Source: Nostoc sp. FACHB-110
Lineage (GTDB): Bacteria; Cyanobacteriota; Cyanobacteriia; Cyanobacteriales; Nostocaceae
Assembly (NCBI RefSeq): GCF_014697425.1
Contig: NZ_JACJRU010000003.1
Span: 124,001-188,000, forward strand
Direction: 5' to 3'
Length of the DNA: 64,000 nucleotides
Shown: positions 1 to 9,592 of the stretch, in pieces
How positions within the stretch are numbered: position 1 is the stretch's first letter
Layout of the letters: every line of letters begins with the position of its first letter
Translations under genes and position numbers: made by a program
Notes under the pieces: generated by a model
The model's input: the letters and a program-made list of their open reading frames with translations, nothing else
The model's database searches: none
Told to the model about the DNA's origin: nothing

Positions 1-42
1 TTCTATGTAAAGAAAGATTACAGATTGGTCAATAGTCATTTG

Positions 43-585
43 TCATTGGTGTTTGCTCCCCTGTGGGTAAAAACCAATATCATTGCCTTTGCCTGCATGA
101 ACTAAAGCTAACTTTTTGTAACGTTGGGCGTGTTCAATTAGTTCTGCGGCTTCGGTTTGGCTCATTTGACGCAAGACTTTGCCAGGAACGCCCACAACCA
201 GGGACAAAGGCGGTACATCTTTGGTGACTACTGCGCCTGCACCAATAATGCTGCCATATCCTACTCTTACTCCATCTAAAACAACAGCCCCAATGCCAAT
301 TAAACTGCCACGCTCAATGTAGGCAGAATGTATCACAGCACGGTGTCCTACAGTCACATGATCCTCTAAAATGGTGGGCAAGCCAGGATCACCATGAAGA
401 ATGGCTCCATCCTGAATGTTGGTGCATTCACCAATTTCAATTCGTTCGACATCCCCCCTCACAACGGCTCCGTACCAAATACTTGCTCCGGCTTGGATAT
501 TTACTGAACCGATAACAACAGCGTTGTTTGCCACAAAGGCTGCTTGAGAAAAATCAGGAGATGGCCAGTAAGAAGCAGTAGACAC
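43..585 (-). CDS. Gamma-carbonic-anhydrase-like hexapeptide-repeat protein
   Basis: The 180-aa product is a left-handed beta-helix protein: it is full of hexapeptide turns such as VVIGSV, IEIGEC, VTVGHRAVIH and GIGAVVLDGV, the hallmark of the gamma-carbonic anhydrase/PaaY/YrdA group. A zinc-site type histidine segment (TVGHRAVIHSA) and ILHGD are both visible. In cyanobacteria these cytosolic proteins are annotated as carbonic-anhydrase or ferripyochelin-binding homologues; real activity varies, so the enzyme role is inferred. The open frame reaches an ATG at 663, but the conserved part begins at a GTG at 585 (reading VSTASYWPSPDFS), and the 26 residues before it do not resemble the family, so I chose 585. 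It stands alone, divergent from the next gene. Confidence 0.85.
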   Translation of the reverse strand: MSTASYWPSPDFSQAAFVANNAVVIGSVNIQAGASIWYGAVVRGDVERIEIGECTNIQDGAILHGDPGLPTILEDHVTVGHRAVIHSAYIERGSLIGIGAVVLDGVRVGYGSIIGAGAVVTKDVPPLSLVVGVPGKVLRQMSQTEAAELIEHAQRYKKLALVHAGKGNDIGFYPQGSKHQ

Positions 586-824
586 GATAGAATATAAATA
601 TGGTACCCAGGAACACTGGAGAAACTCCAACCTTTGAGGCTGGTTGCACAACCAGAATATCATGTCGTTAGGCCTCTACACTGAGGAAGACACGGTTTAC
701 AATTGTTTTGGCTGCTCATCCGTTTCCGTGCAGTTGTAAGCAATTTCCCCAAAGTGGAGGAGCCGAAGTGTAAAATCGAACCTAATGGTGCTGGTAAAGA
801 AGAAATTATGTTTGTACGCACTTC

Positions 825-1337
825 ATGATGAATCCAGGTTTGCAGTACCCAATATTTGGCCCCGAAATTCAGTGTCCCCACTGTCGGCAAACTATTCCGG
901 CTTTGACACTTACAGATACCTATCTTTGTCCTCGTCATGGCGCATTTGAAGCCAACCCGAAAACCGAGGAGTTGATTCATTTACAATCAGGTCGTCATTG
1001 GCGACGATGGAATGGTGAATGGTATAGACAACACACTCATCCTGATGGGATACGGTTTGAAATTCACGAAGCCTTAGATAAACTTTATACTCAAGGCTAT
1101 CGAGCAACACGCGTCATAATTGCCAGACGTTATCAGGAATTGATGAGTGGTTATTTAGAACGCAGTACGCCTTGGCGGTCTGGACAGCCAGAAACTACCT
1201 CGGCGCGGTTATACGGCTTACCAGTAGAATTTAGTCCCGATGCTGGCGAAGAACCCTGTTGGGATGTGATTAATTTTGATCTGGAAAAAGAGCCGGGTGT
1301 GCCTGTGCGCTACCCTTATTTTAGGTTGTTTGAATAA
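825..1337 (+). CDS. Conserved cyanobacterial protein, TIGR02652-like
   Basis: This 170-aa protein has an N-terminal zinc-ribbon-like pair of motifs, CPHCR near residue 17 and CPRHG near residue 35. A basic/aromatic segment (GRHWRRWNGEWYRQ) and a C-terminal acidic part follow. It resembles, from memory, the cyanobacterial family TIGR02652, whose function is unknown. Two adjacent ATG codons (825 and 828) are possible starts and neither has a clear Shine-Dalgarno sequence. It is monocistronic and followed by a heptanucleotide repeat. Metal binding is an inference from the Cys/His spacing. Confidence 0.75.
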   Translation: MMNPGLQYPIFGPEIQCPHCRQTIPALTLTDTYLCPRHGAFEANPKTEELIHLQSGRHWRRWNGEWYRQHTHPDGIRFEIHEALDKLYTQGYRATRVIIARRYQELMSGYLERSTPWRSGQPETTSARLYGLPVEFSPDAGEEPCWDVINFDLEKEPGVPVRYPYFRLFE

Positions 1338-1339
1338 GA

Positions 1340-1374
1340 CTAGGAATTAGGAATTAGGGGCTAGGGATTAGAGA
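1340..1374. repeat. Heptanucleotide tandem repeat (STRR type)
   Basis: Five tandem degenerate 7-mers fit the pattern YTAGGRR (CTAGGAA, TTAGGAA, TTAGGGG, CTAGGGA, TTAGAGA). They begin 2 bases after a stop codon. Short tandemly repeated repetitive heptamers are typical of heterocystous cyanobacterial genomes. Confidence 0.7.
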
Positions 1375-1446
1375 AAATAAAGTTATTACTAGTTAACTTT
1401 TTCTGTCCACTAGCTTCTAGTTTCTAACCTCCAACCCCTATTGATT

Positions 1447-1890
1447 ATGCACCACGCTTCTATCCGCACTGCGAATATTCACCGCGCGATCGCTTTTTAT
1501 GAATTGTTGGGGTTTACAGTTTGTGAACGCTTCACTACAGGCTATACCCTGGCTTGTTGGATGGAAGGACTAGGTGGGAGAATTGAACTGATTCAAATTC
1601 CCCAACCAAAACCTGCTGCCGATGCCTTTAATGATGAACATTATGTCGGGTATTATCATTTATCTTTTGATTTAACTGAAATAACCTCAGATTTACCTAG
1701 CTGGTTAACAGATTTAAAAGCCCGATTTGAACTGGCAGCAAATAACCAGCAAGAACAATTATTACCTTTAAAAATCCTTTTAGAACCAACACAACAGCAA
1801 ATAGGCAATAGCATCTGGGAAGTTACTTTTATTGCGGATAGCGACGGCTTACCTCTGGAATTTATTCGGACTTTAACCAAATTGAGTTAA
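1447..1890 (+). CDS. VOC (glyoxalase/bleomycin-resistance fold) family protein
   Basis: The product is 147 aa and opens with the typical VOC first strand and helix (HHASIRTANIHRAIAFYELL), followed by GFTVCERF. A second half carries IELIQIPQP, HLSFDL and the terminal DSDGLPLEF, as in lactoylglutathione-lyase relatives. A metal-binding His near the N-terminus and a C-terminal Glu (LEFI) are in place, so a metalloenzyme is plausible, but the substrate cannot be read from the sequence. The frame is open from a TTG at 1441; the ATG at 1447 matches the family start better and was chosen. Confidence 0.8.
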   Translation: MHHASIRTANIHRAIAFYELLGFTVCERFTTGYTLACWMEGLGGRIELIQIPQPKPAADAFNDEHYVGYYHLSFDLTEITSDLPSWLTDLKARFELAANNQQEQLLPLKILLEPTQQQIGNSIWEVTFIADSDGLPLEFIRTLTKLS

Positions 1891-2034
1891 GTGACCTGTC
1901 TCTTTATATACTTTTTTTATTAGCCTATTTTTTCTTTGGTGGTGTTTCTGATTGCAGCAATATCAGAGAAAGATAGACTGTTAATAATCATGCTTATAAA
2001 TATGTAATTCAGTTTAAATACATCTACTAAAAAA

Positions 2035-4893
2035 ATGCCATTATTTTTTATTGGGTATAGATATCGTTGGCCGTTATTACTTTTAAGTCTTTGGATAATT
2101 ACAGTATTTTGTCTTGGTGATCAACCAGCTAGCGGCAAATACACAGCTACTTCAAAACAAGATAATATTTTAACAACATTGATTGCATCTCATACAAACC
2201 ATTCAAAAATCACAGAAAACGTGCGGAAAACAGTATTAGAAAATGGTCTGACTGTTTTAACTAAAGAAGTCCATACAGCACCAGTTGTTAGTGTGCAAAT
2301 GTGGTATAAAGTCGGTTCGCGGAACGAAGAACCAGGAGTCAATGGGATTGCCCATCAACTAGAACATATGATGTTTAAAGGGACAAAAAACCGGCCAGTT
2401 CAATTTGGCAGGTTGTTTAGTGCCTTAGGTAGCGACTCCAACGCTTTTACCAGCTATGACCAAACAGCTTATTACAATACTGTAGAAAGCAGCAAGTTAA
2501 AAGCACTGTTAATTTTAGAAGCCGATAGAATGCAAAATGCGCTGATTGATACAGAGCAATTAGCAAGTGAAAAACGAGTAGTAATTTCGGAATTACAAGG
2601 CTATGAAAATAGCCCAGAGTATCGCCTTAACCGTGCTGTAATGCGATCGCTATTTCCTCATCATGCTTACGGTTTACCAGTCGGCGGTACTAAAGCTGAT
2701 GTAGAAAAGTTTCAAGTGGAACAGGTACAGGAATATTACCGCAAATTTTACACTCCTGATAATGCTGTCTTAGTAATTGTGGGGGATTTTCCCACCAATA
2801 AAACTTTAGAAACCGTTAAAGAATTATTTGGCAAATTACCAAAAAGTCAAAACTCAGCAACGCCACTGACTAAAACAGAAGATCCTTCCGCAACACAGAG
2901 GCTCCTCAGCGCTCCTCTAGTTCTCAAAGAACCGGGAGCCGCAGCGATGTATCAAGCTGTGTATCCCCTACCAAATTTAAATCACCCAGATATCCCAGCT
3001 TTGGAAGTGATGGATTACATTTTGACCGAGGGACGAAATTCTCGCCTTTATCAAGCTTTAGTAGAATCGGGTTTAGCTTCGGAAGTCAGTGCTTCGGTTT
3101 CTAGCTTGCGGGATGCAGGGTGGTATGAATTATTAGTCACAGCAGATGATGAGCGTGACTTAAAAAAAATAGAAACAGTATTGCAGCGTGCGATCGCTAA
3201 TCTAGCGCAAACAGGGGTAACAGCAGAAGAAATAGCTAGAGCTAAGATGCAGGTAGAAGCGGCGGTAATTTTGAGTAATCGTGACATCACCAGTCAGGCT
3301 ATGCAGTTAGGTAACGATGAAATTACGGCTGGGGATTATCGCTATACAAACCGCTATTTAGAAGCTGTTAACCAAGTGACAGCAGCAGATATTGTGAATG
3401 TAGTCAAAAAATATTTAAACCCAGAAGTGCGTGTAGTTGGACTATTTCAACCCACACAGACAACTACAGCCGAAATTGGCAAAAAACCCTCATTCAAACA
3501 AACAACAGAAAATTTATCAGCGAGTACAGATGTAGTACCAGCCGATTTGGCCAAGTACCTACCAACCAACGAAACTACAGATGTGGTCAAACAACTGTCT
3601 CATCATGACACTAATTCCACTTCGACCCCATCTTTACCACAACAATTTACCTTAGCTAACGGTCTGCAAGTATTACTTTTACCAGATAAAAGCACACCCA
3701 CAATTACTTTAAGTGGACATATTAAGGCAGGAACCGAATTTGATCCCGAAAATCAAGCCGGACTTGCAGCTGTTGTGGCCGATAACTTGATGAATGGAAC
3801 AACCACAAAAAATGCTTTAACTTTGGCAAAAGCCTTAGAAGAAAGAGGCGCAGACCTAGATTTTGCGGCTTACCGTGAAGGTGTGAGAATTGAGGGTGAT
3901 AGTTTAGCGGAAGATTTACCAATTCTCATTCACACTTTTGCAGATGTGGTCAAAAACAGTACATTTCCTAAAAAAGAATTAGAATTGAGTCGCCAGCAAG
4001 CTTTGACCGATTTAAAACAAGAACTAGATGATCCGGCTGAAGTAGCAAAACGCATTTTTGTACAATCAATTTACCCAAAACAACATCCTTTACACTCCTT
4101 TCCCACTCAAAAAAGTCTGCAAAAAATTAAGCGAGAGGATGTAGTTGCTTTTAAGAGCAAATATTATCGTCCAGATACAACAGTGTTAGTCATTGTCGGA
4201 GATTTTGATTCTACAAAAGTGCGATCGCTATTACAACAAGAATTAGGTTCTTGGAAAGTCAACGGTCAAGCACCACAGCAAAAATATCCCGTTGTTTCAC
4301 AGCCAAATGATATGGTATGTGTGAATCCAGTGATTCCGGGTAAATCACAAGCGATTACTTTTATGGGAAATACAGGCATTACCCGACAAGACCCACGATA
4401 TTATGCGGCTTTGGTATTGAATCAAATTTTAGGAGGCGATACCTTATCCAGTTATCTAGGCGCGGAAGTGCGCGATCGCCAAGGTTTAACCTATGGTATT
4501 TATAGCTACTTACAAGCACAAAAAGATGTCGGGACATTTTGGATTGAAATGCAAACTAGTCCTGAAGATAGCCATAAAGCGATCGCAAGTACCCGCAAAT
4601 TATTAGCAGAAATTCATCAACAGGGCGTAACGATCAATGATGTAGAAGCTGCTAAAAATAGCCTAATTAGTAACTATAACGTTTCCCTCGCTCACCCTGA
4701 AGAATTAGTACATCAAATACTCATGAATCAGGTACGAGGGCTGGATGTTAATGAACTACATTCTTTCACTGATAAAATCAAACAAGTCAGTCTTGCGGAA
4801 GTTAATCAAGCTGCGCGTGACTTACTCAACCCCAATAAAATTGTTGTGGTGACAGCAGGGCCAGCTGTTGTTGCAGATAAAGATATCAGGTAG
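2035..4893 (+). CDS. M16-family zinc metallopeptidase, two-domain, exported
   Basis: This 952-aa protein has an N-terminal membrane segment or signal (residues about 11-28) and two M16 halves. The first half carries the inverted zinc motif HQLEH (H107, E110, H111) after the usual GSRNEEPG..G.AH lead-in, with the downstream acidic helix SEKRVVISELQGY. The second half (from about residue 540) keeps the fold but has no HxxEH, the normal state of the non-catalytic half, and it contains the RDRQGLTYGIYS motif of the C-terminal lobe. A single-chain pitrilysin/processing-peptidase-like enzyme acting outside the cytoplasmic membrane is inferred. Several HIP1 sites lie inside the gene. It is transcribed alone. 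Confidence 0.9.
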   Translation: MPLFFIGYRYRWPLLLLSLWIITVFCLGDQPASGKYTATSKQDNILTTLIASHTNHSKITENVRKTVLENGLTVLTKEVHTAPVVSVQMWYKVGSRNEEPGVNGIAHQLEHMMFKGTKNRPVQFGRLFSALGSDSNAFTSYDQTAYYNTVESSKLKALLILEADRMQNALIDTEQLASEKRVVISELQGYENSPEYRLNRAVMRSLFPHHAYGLPVGGTKADVEKFQVEQVQEYYRKFYTPDNAVLVIVGDFPTNKTLETVKELFGKLPKSQNSATPLTKTEDPSATQRLLSAPLVLKEPGAAAMYQAVYPLPNLNHPDIPALEVMDYILTEGRNSRLYQALVESGLASEVSASVSSLRDAGWYELLVTADDERDLKKIETVLQRAIANLAQTGVTAEEIARAKMQVEAAVILSNRDITSQAMQLGNDEITAGDYRYTNRYLEAVNQVTAADIVNVVKKYLNPEVRVVGLFQPTQTTTAEIGKKPSFKQTTENLSASTDVVPADLAKYLPTNETTDVVKQLSHHDTNSTSTPSLPQQFTLANGLQVLLLPDKSTPTITLSGHIKAGTEFDPENQAGLAAVVADNLMNGTTTKNALTLAKALEERGADLDFAAYREGVRIEGDSLAEDLPILIHTFADVVKNSTFPKKELELSRQQALTDLKQELDDPAEVAKRIFVQSIYPKQHPLHSFPTQKSLQKIKREDVVAFKSKYYRPDTTVLVIVGDFDSTKVRSLLQQELGSWKVNGQAPQQKYPVVSQPNDMVCVNPVIPGKSQAITFMGNTGITRQDPRYYAALVLNQILGGDTLSSYLGAEVRDRQGLTYGIYSYLQAQKDVGTFWIEMQTSPEDSHKAIASTRKLLAEIHQQGVTINDVEAAKNSLISNYNVSLAHPEELVHQILMNQVRGLDVNELHSFTDKIKQVSLAEVNQAARDLLNPNKIVVVTAGPAVVADKDIR

Positions 4894-4982
4894 TAAGCAG
4901 GAAAAATATTCAAATGTGCGATCGCTTTTTTAACCTGGGATGAAATTGGAAGGGCGATCGCGTTTGATCTTAATTTAATTAA

Positions 4983-5468
4983 CTATTCTGGTAAATTAGC
5001 AAACACTTGTGCTACTAAATCTTTAGTTTTATTTTCTAGACGCTGCCAATCGACTTCACCTAGTTCATCAATTAAACTAGTATCAATATCAACAGCATCA
5101 TCTTCCGGGGTGTAATTTGCAAAACATACTTGATAACAAAGATCCCACAAATCAATACTGACTTTTTGCTCTTGACGTTGCAATTGCAAATGATATCCTG
5201 GATGGGGCATTGGCAAACGGGCTAAAGTATCACGAATTGTGTCTGCTTGTTCTGGTGTGGCACTTTCCATGTCTTGCAACAGTCTTGTTACTAAAGCTTT
5301 CGTTTCGTCAGTGGTACTGGGCGGCCATATCAGTACATCTTGGTAGGTTCCTGTCCAAGCAGATGCATCGAGTTGTTTACGAATGTTATCTATAACTCTA
5401 ATGAAAGCTGGTTGCATGAGGAGTTCAGCCTGTTGCCATGCAACTTGATTGGTTATTTTAGGTGGCAT
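4983..5468 (-). CDS. Conserved hypothetical protein, 161 aa
   Basis: I do not recognise this protein. It is soluble, with no signal peptide or membrane segment. It is mostly helical at the N-terminus (residues 1-80) and acidic at the C-terminus (TPEDDAVDIDTSLIDELGEVDW). Codon use, including the ATG start at 5468, looks like that of its neighbours, so it is probably a real gene. It converges on the M16 peptidase gene with 89 bases between the two stops and lies divergent from the downstream kinase gene. No function can be assigned. Confidence 0.6.
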   Translation of the reverse strand: MPPKITNQVAWQQAELLMQPAFIRVIDNIRKQLDASAWTGTYQDVLIWPPSTTDETKALVTRLLQDMESATPEQADTIRDTLARLPMPHPGYHLQLQRQEQKVSIDLWDLCYQVCFANYTPEDDAVDIDTSLIDELGEVDWQRLENKTKDLVAQVFANLPE

Positions 5469-5528
5469 CGGTCGTCAAACGATTTTGAATTTTAAATTGA
5501 TTCTGACTAGGAAAGTACGGAGGTGACG

Positions 5529-5568
5529 ATTTTAGATTTTGGCTGCATTCCGCCGGAAAATCTAAAAT
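5529..5568. repeat. Inverted repeat upstream of the kinase gene
   Basis: Two perfect 12-base arms, ATTTTAGATTTT (5529-5540) and AAAATCTAAAAT (5557-5568), enclose a GC-richer loop of 16 bases. It lies between two divergent genes, so it could fold in RNA from either strand or be a small dispersed repeat. No T-run follows it. Confidence 0.6.
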
Positions 5569-5709
5569 TGGCACATTTAATAAACAGGGTTTATAAAAAA
5601 GCTACGTATTTATTTCAAATCTTTTTTCAAGATAGCGGATTTCATGGAAAAAAATTTGGAGATATTTATTACCAGCTGGAAAATTAGGTAATAACTCTGG
5701 GGAGGGAAT

Positions 5710-7608
5710 ATGATAGGCAAGCTACTGGATAATCGTTACCAAGTAATTCAAGTGCTGGCTAAGGGTGGGTTTGGTCAAACCTACATAGCCCAAGATACTA
5801 GACGGCCAGGAAATCCTATCTGCGTTGTCAAACACCTCAAGCCTACCAGTTCTGACCCCAAATTTTTTGACACTGCTAAACGCCTGTTTCACAACGAAGC
5901 AGAAACCTTGGAACGGTTGGGATATCATGACCAGATTCCTCGGCTTTTGGCTTATTTTGACGAAAATCAAGAATTCTTTTTGGTACAGGAGTACGTTGAA
6001 GGGCATCCCCTGACGGATGAATTAATTCCTGGTCAGCCTTGGAGTGAAAGCCAAGTTCTGCAAATGTTACAGGAAGTTTTAACTATTTTAGAGTTTGTAC
6101 ATCAGCAAGGTGTTATTCACCGTGATATTAAACCAGATAATATTATTCGTCGTGTTATAGATAATAAGTTAGTTTTAGTAGACTTTGGCGCAGTTAAACA
6201 GTTAAGTTCTTCAATGGTGACAGTAGGGGGACAACCCACGGCTACAGTAGCTATTGGTACGCCTGGGTATATGCCGACTGAACAAAGTCAAGGCAGACCA
6301 CGCCCAAATAGTGATATTTATGCTTTAGGTATTATTGCAATTCAAGCTTTGACCGGAGTCAGCGCAGCCGAATTACAAGAAGACCCAGATACAGGCGAAA
6401 TTCGTTGGCAGCATTTAGTCTCGGTTAGCTATCGGTTGGCGGGTATTTTGACCAAGATGGTGCATTATCACTTCAAAGACCGCTACCAAACTGCGGCAGA
6501 AGCTTTGCAAGCGTGTATGAGTGTGACAAATGCTGTTCTCACACCCGCAGCAATACCAGAAACTTTAAAAAGTCCTAGTTACGCATCTGCAAAATCCTCA
6601 TCTTTCCAGCCGACTTTGGCAGTTGCACCAGCAAATCCTGGGACTAGCAAACCCACGCGCAGAACTTCAAGTAAACCCGATCCCTTACCTTTAGTAATTG
6701 GCTTTCTTTTAGCTGGGAGTGCGGCGGCTTTAGTCACAAATTTATACCCCAATATCAGAAATATAGCGGCTAATTTTACAGGTCAAAGTCAAACTACTGG
6801 TAATAAATGCTTGGCGATGGTGACAGGCAATTCTAATATCCGTTCTGAACCCAGTTCAATTAATTCTGATAATGTTCTCAAAACTATAGGTGAGGATACA
6901 GCATTTGAGGTGACTGGCCTGCGGACAAAACGTAATTGGATACAAGTGAAACTCAATTCCGGCCGTTTAGCTTGGGCTTATGCAGAGGTTATTACCAATA
7001 ATGACCAATGGAAAGCTTGTCTGCGAGACAAGGGTATTGCGATTAAGACGGTTGATGATAATACACTGATTGCATCTCGTCCACTGCCAACACTCAAACC
7101 CAAAGCTACTAAGGTTGTTGTGCCTGCACCAAAACCATCAGAGACGCCAAAACCCGAAGCAGCACAACCTAATGAAGACAGTGCCAAGGTGATAGAACAA
7201 GCCAAGAAGAAGTATGACTCAGGTGATTTAGTTGGTGCGATCGCATTATTACGGTCTATTCCTGCTAATGCTTCTGCTAGTATTCAAGAAACAGGTAAGA
7301 TGATCAACCAATGGCAGCAAGATTGGTCTAAGGCTGATGCACTGTTTAATGACATCAACAAAGCTTTAGATGATGGCAAATGGGACAAGGTTTTAGATTA
7401 TCGAAATCATCCTGAAAAGTTGCCCGATACCGAGTACTGGCGCAAGAAATTTGAGCCTTTATTTAAAGAAGCAGCAGACAATATCGAAAAGCAGGCTTTT
7501 CCTCACGGCGAGAAGCCCAACAATCAAACAACACCCAAAACTGAAAAACCAGCAGCTAAAGCTAGCCCCACACTAAGTGACAGGGAACAGGATAGAGGGG
7601 ACAGATGA
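5710..7608 (+). CDS. Membrane-anchored Ser/Thr protein kinase with SH3-like domain
   Basis: This is a 632-aa Hanks-type kinase. Its kinase domain (residues about 10-275) has the Gly loop AKGGFGQTY (17-25), the ATP lysine K41, the catalytic loop HRDIKPDN (137-144), DFG (158-160) and an activation segment ending in GTPGYMPTEQ (183-192), so it should be active. A transmembrane helix (PLPLVIGFLLAGSAAALV, about 325-342) anchors it. A bacterial SH3-type domain (about 367-435, NSNIRSEPSS) and a Pro/Lys-rich linker follow, and then a helical TPR-like tail. Cyanobacteria carry many such Spk kinases and the target is unknown. The ATG follows GGGGAGGGAAT, a good ribosome-binding site. Confidence 0.9.
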   Translation: MIGKLLDNRYQVIQVLAKGGFGQTYIAQDTRRPGNPICVVKHLKPTSSDPKFFDTAKRLFHNEAETLERLGYHDQIPRLLAYFDENQEFFLVQEYVEGHPLTDELIPGQPWSESQVLQMLQEVLTILEFVHQQGVIHRDIKPDNIIRRVIDNKLVLVDFGAVKQLSSSMVTVGGQPTATVAIGTPGYMPTEQSQGRPRPNSDIYALGIIAIQALTGVSAAELQEDPDTGEIRWQHLVSVSYRLAGILTKMVHYHFKDRYQTAAEALQACMSVTNAVLTPAAIPETLKSPSYASAKSSSFQPTLAVAPANPGTSKPTRRTSSKPDPLPLVIGFLLAGSAAALVTNLYPNIRNIAANFTGQSQTTGNKCLAMVTGNSNIRSEPSSINSDNVLKTIGEDTAFEVTGLRTKRNWIQVKLNSGRLAWAYAEVITNNDQWKACLRDKGIAIKTVDDNTLIASRPLPTLKPKATKVVVPAPKPSETPKPEAAQPNEDSAKVIEQAKKKYDSGDLVGAIALLRSIPANASASIQETGKMINQWQQDWSKADALFNDINKALDDGKWDKVLDYRNHPEKLPDTEYWRKKFEPLFKEAADNIEKQAFPHGEKPNNQTTPKTEKPAAKASPTLSDREQDRGDR

Positions 7609-7663
7609 TCAGCTGCAATTGCCGTGGTTTTTGAGGTTTGAGAATTGACAAAATATACTAAAC

Positions 7664-7687
7664 AGGGGCGAAAATGCTTTCGCCCCT
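7664..7687. terminator. Strong hairpin after the kinase gene
   Basis: Perfect 10-base arms AGGGGCGAAA (7664-7673) and TTTCGCCCCT (7678-7687) with a 4-base loop lie 55 bases after the kinase stop. No T-run follows on either strand, so it may stop transcription weakly or protect a 3' end. It sits between convergent genes. Confidence 0.5.
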
Positions 7688-7792
7688 AAAAATGTAAGGT
7701 AAGGGGAAAGGGTGTAAGTATGTGGGGGTGTAGGGTGTATATATCCAGAACCCTTACACATCTTTAACTCTGTCACCTGTTACCTACTAGAC

Positions 7793-8206
7793 TTATTCCC
7801 ATTCTTCTTCTGCGCCAATATCTTCTTCGTCATCGGCAGTGTGCTGCTGCGATCGCTGATCTTGGAGTCGGTTTAACAGCGATAATACTTTAGTACCCCT
7901 TTCTATCGAACGGTCTTCGATAAAAATTACCTCTGGTGTGCGACGCAGCCTTACTCTCGCACCAAGTTCGCTACGGACATAACCTGTTGCCGATTTTAAG
8001 CCTGCCATTGTTTCGGCTTTTGCTTCTTCTGTACCATAAATACTGACGTAAATTTTGGCGTGCTGCAAATCGCCAGAAACGTCTACATCAGTAACACTAA
8101 CCATACCAGAACCCACACGGTCATCTTTAATTCCGTTGAGTAACATTTGGCTAACTTCCCGTCTAATTAACTCAGCAACACGGGAAACGCGGCGATTTGT
8201 AGCCAT
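7793..8206 (-). CDS. rbfA: Ribosome-binding factor A
   Basis: The 137-aa protein matches RbfA throughout. The N-terminal [17 protein letters not shown] is followed by [20 protein letters not shown] and the KH-like core with [13 protein letters not shown], then an acidic tail ([13 protein letters not shown]). RbfA binds the 30S subunit and helps mature the 5' end of 16S rRNA, and it is needed for growth in the cold. It lies 183 bases downstream of the DUF751 gene on the same strand, an arrangement also seen in other cyanobacteria. The length and start (ATG at 8206, preceded by GAGGAGGAAAAAG) are normal. Confidence 0.95.
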   Translation of the reverse strand: MATNRRVSRVAELIRREVSQMLLNGIKDDRVGSGMVSVTDVDVSGDLQHAKIYVSIYGTEEAKAETMAGLKSATGYVRSELGARVRLRRTPEVIFIEDRSIERGTKVLSLLNRLQDQRSQQHTADDEEDIGAEEEWE

Positions 8207-8389
8207 AACACTTTTTCCTCCTCACAGAGGTTATAAAACATCAATAGTGGAAATGGGGAAAAAACTATGTTTGACGCTAACAACGCCAAACAGTTGTGAA
8301 TTTTAGATTACTCCTGTAGATAAATCTGGGGACTTGTGCCATTGAGCAAATATTATTCCAAAGCCACAGCCCCAATCTATAACTCTAGG

Positions 8390-8596
8390 TTAAATCGTAC
8401 TTAAGCCGAGCATGGCGCGTAGAGTAAGGGTAATGAAGGTAAGACCGCCCAGCAATAAACCGACAACGGCAATTAAGGTAACTGGACGCTTTAGCAGGGG
8501 CAGTAATGGCTCAAATGTATTTACCAAAAGCCCAACGAGGATAGTAATTAGGTAGCGGGGGTAGCGAAAAACGTTATCCCAAAATCCGTCAAACAT
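8390..8596 (-). CDS. DUF751 / Ycf33-like small membrane protein
   Basis: This 68-aa protein begins MFDGFWDNVFRYPRYL and has two hydrophobic helices (ITILVGLLVNTFEPLLPLL and LIAVVGLLLGGLTFITLTL). This is the layout of the DUF751/Ycf33 family, found in cyanobacteria and plastids. Its role is unknown, though its restriction to phototrophs suggests a thylakoid-related function. It is the likely first gene of a unit with rbfA. Confidence 0.85.
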   Translation of the reverse strand: MFDGFWDNVFRYPRYLITILVGLLVNTFEPLLPLLKRPVTLIAVVGLLLGGLTFITLTLRAMLGLSTI

Positions 8597-8758
8597 GGAA
8601 ATTTAAACTGCCTTGTTATGAACTGACGTTTGTTTTGATATGCTTTATCTACCTAATTGTAATCTATACAGATGAAAATTACTCACTTAATATAGAATAT
8701 GCTTCGTTAGTGCTAACTTGTTATATTTAATTGCTTAAACTAGTTAACTTATTGGTAA

Positions 8759-9592
8759 ATGGTTATTCAAATGCTTCCAGAAACCTCACCTCGTCCTTTT
8801 TTAAAATGGGCTGGAGGTAAAAGTAGGTTAATTCAACAATATATTCCTTATTTTCCTAAATTTTATCAGACTTACTACGAACCTTTTTTAGGTGGTGGGG
8901 CGGTATTTTTTTATTTACAACCAACCACCGCAATTTTAACAGATATTAATGCTGAATTAATTACGACCTATCTTTGTGTGAGAGATCATGTTGAAGATTT
9001 GATTTCTCTATTACAAGAGCATAAAGCTAAACATAATCGTGAATATTATTACAGTGTCCGTTCTCATCGCTGTGAAAATGAATTAGAACAAGCAGCAAGA
9101 TTAATTTATTTGAATAAAACTTGTTATAACGGTTTATATAGAGTTAATTCTCAAGGTAGATTTAACGTTCCTTTGGGTAATTATAAAAATCCTACTATTT
9201 GTCAAGAAAAATTACTTATAGCTGCATCTAAAGCTCTTTCATCTTGTGAGATAAAAAAAGCAGACTTTACATATTTATTAGCTTCTGCGACTGATAGTGA
9301 TGATTTTGTCTTTTGCGATCCGCCTTATCATCCTATTAGTAGTACAAGTTATTTTACAGGTTATAACGGCAATTCTTTTGGTGAAACAGACCAAATCCGC
9401 TTGCGCGATGTTTGTGCAGAACTAGCAAGTCGGGGTGTCAAAGTTATGGTTTGTAATTCTGATTGTGAATTTATTAGAAATATATACGCAGAAATCGGTT
9501 TTAAAATTTATGCGATCGCCGCATCGCGTTCTATCAATTCTAATATCCAAAAACGAGGAATAATCAACGAACTATTAATCACTTCTTATTAA
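8759..9592 (+). CDS. Dam-type DNA adenine-N6 methyltransferase
   Basis: The 277-aa enzyme has the class-alpha amino-methylase layout. WAGGKSRLI (17-25) forms the N-terminal part of the AdoMet site, PFLGGGAVFF (42-51) is motif I, and the catalytic DPPY lies at 187-190. The target-recognition stretch NGLYRVNSQGRFNVPLGNY closely resembles that of GATC-type Dam enzymes, so GATC or a related site is a reasonable guess, not proven. ATG codons at 8759 and 8771 are both possible starts. Its 3' end overlaps the convergent nuclease gene by 4 bases (9589-9592), which suggests a restriction-modification pair. The gene is AT-rich. Confidence 0.9.
   Translation: MVIQMLPETSPRPFLKWAGGKSRLIQQYIPYFPKFYQTYYEPFLGGGAVFFYLQPTTAILTDINAELITTYLCVRDHVEDLISLLQEHKAKHNREYYYSVRSHRCENELEQAARLIYLNKTCYNGLYRVNSQGRFNVPLGNYKNPTICQEKLLIAASKALSSCEIKKADFTYLLASATDSDDFVFCDPPYHPISSTSYFTGYNGNSFGETDQIRLRDVCAELASRGVKVMVCNSDCEFIRNIYAEIGFKIYAIAASRSINSNIQKRGIINELLITSY

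Noticed and set aside
586..824. tRNA-like folding between the first two genes
   Set aside because: Small stems are present, but there is no T-loop consensus (GGTTCGAATCC-like) on either strand.
660..980. 106-aa minus-strand ORF
   Set aside because: It overlaps the start of the TIGR02652-like gene on the other strand and has no domain pattern.
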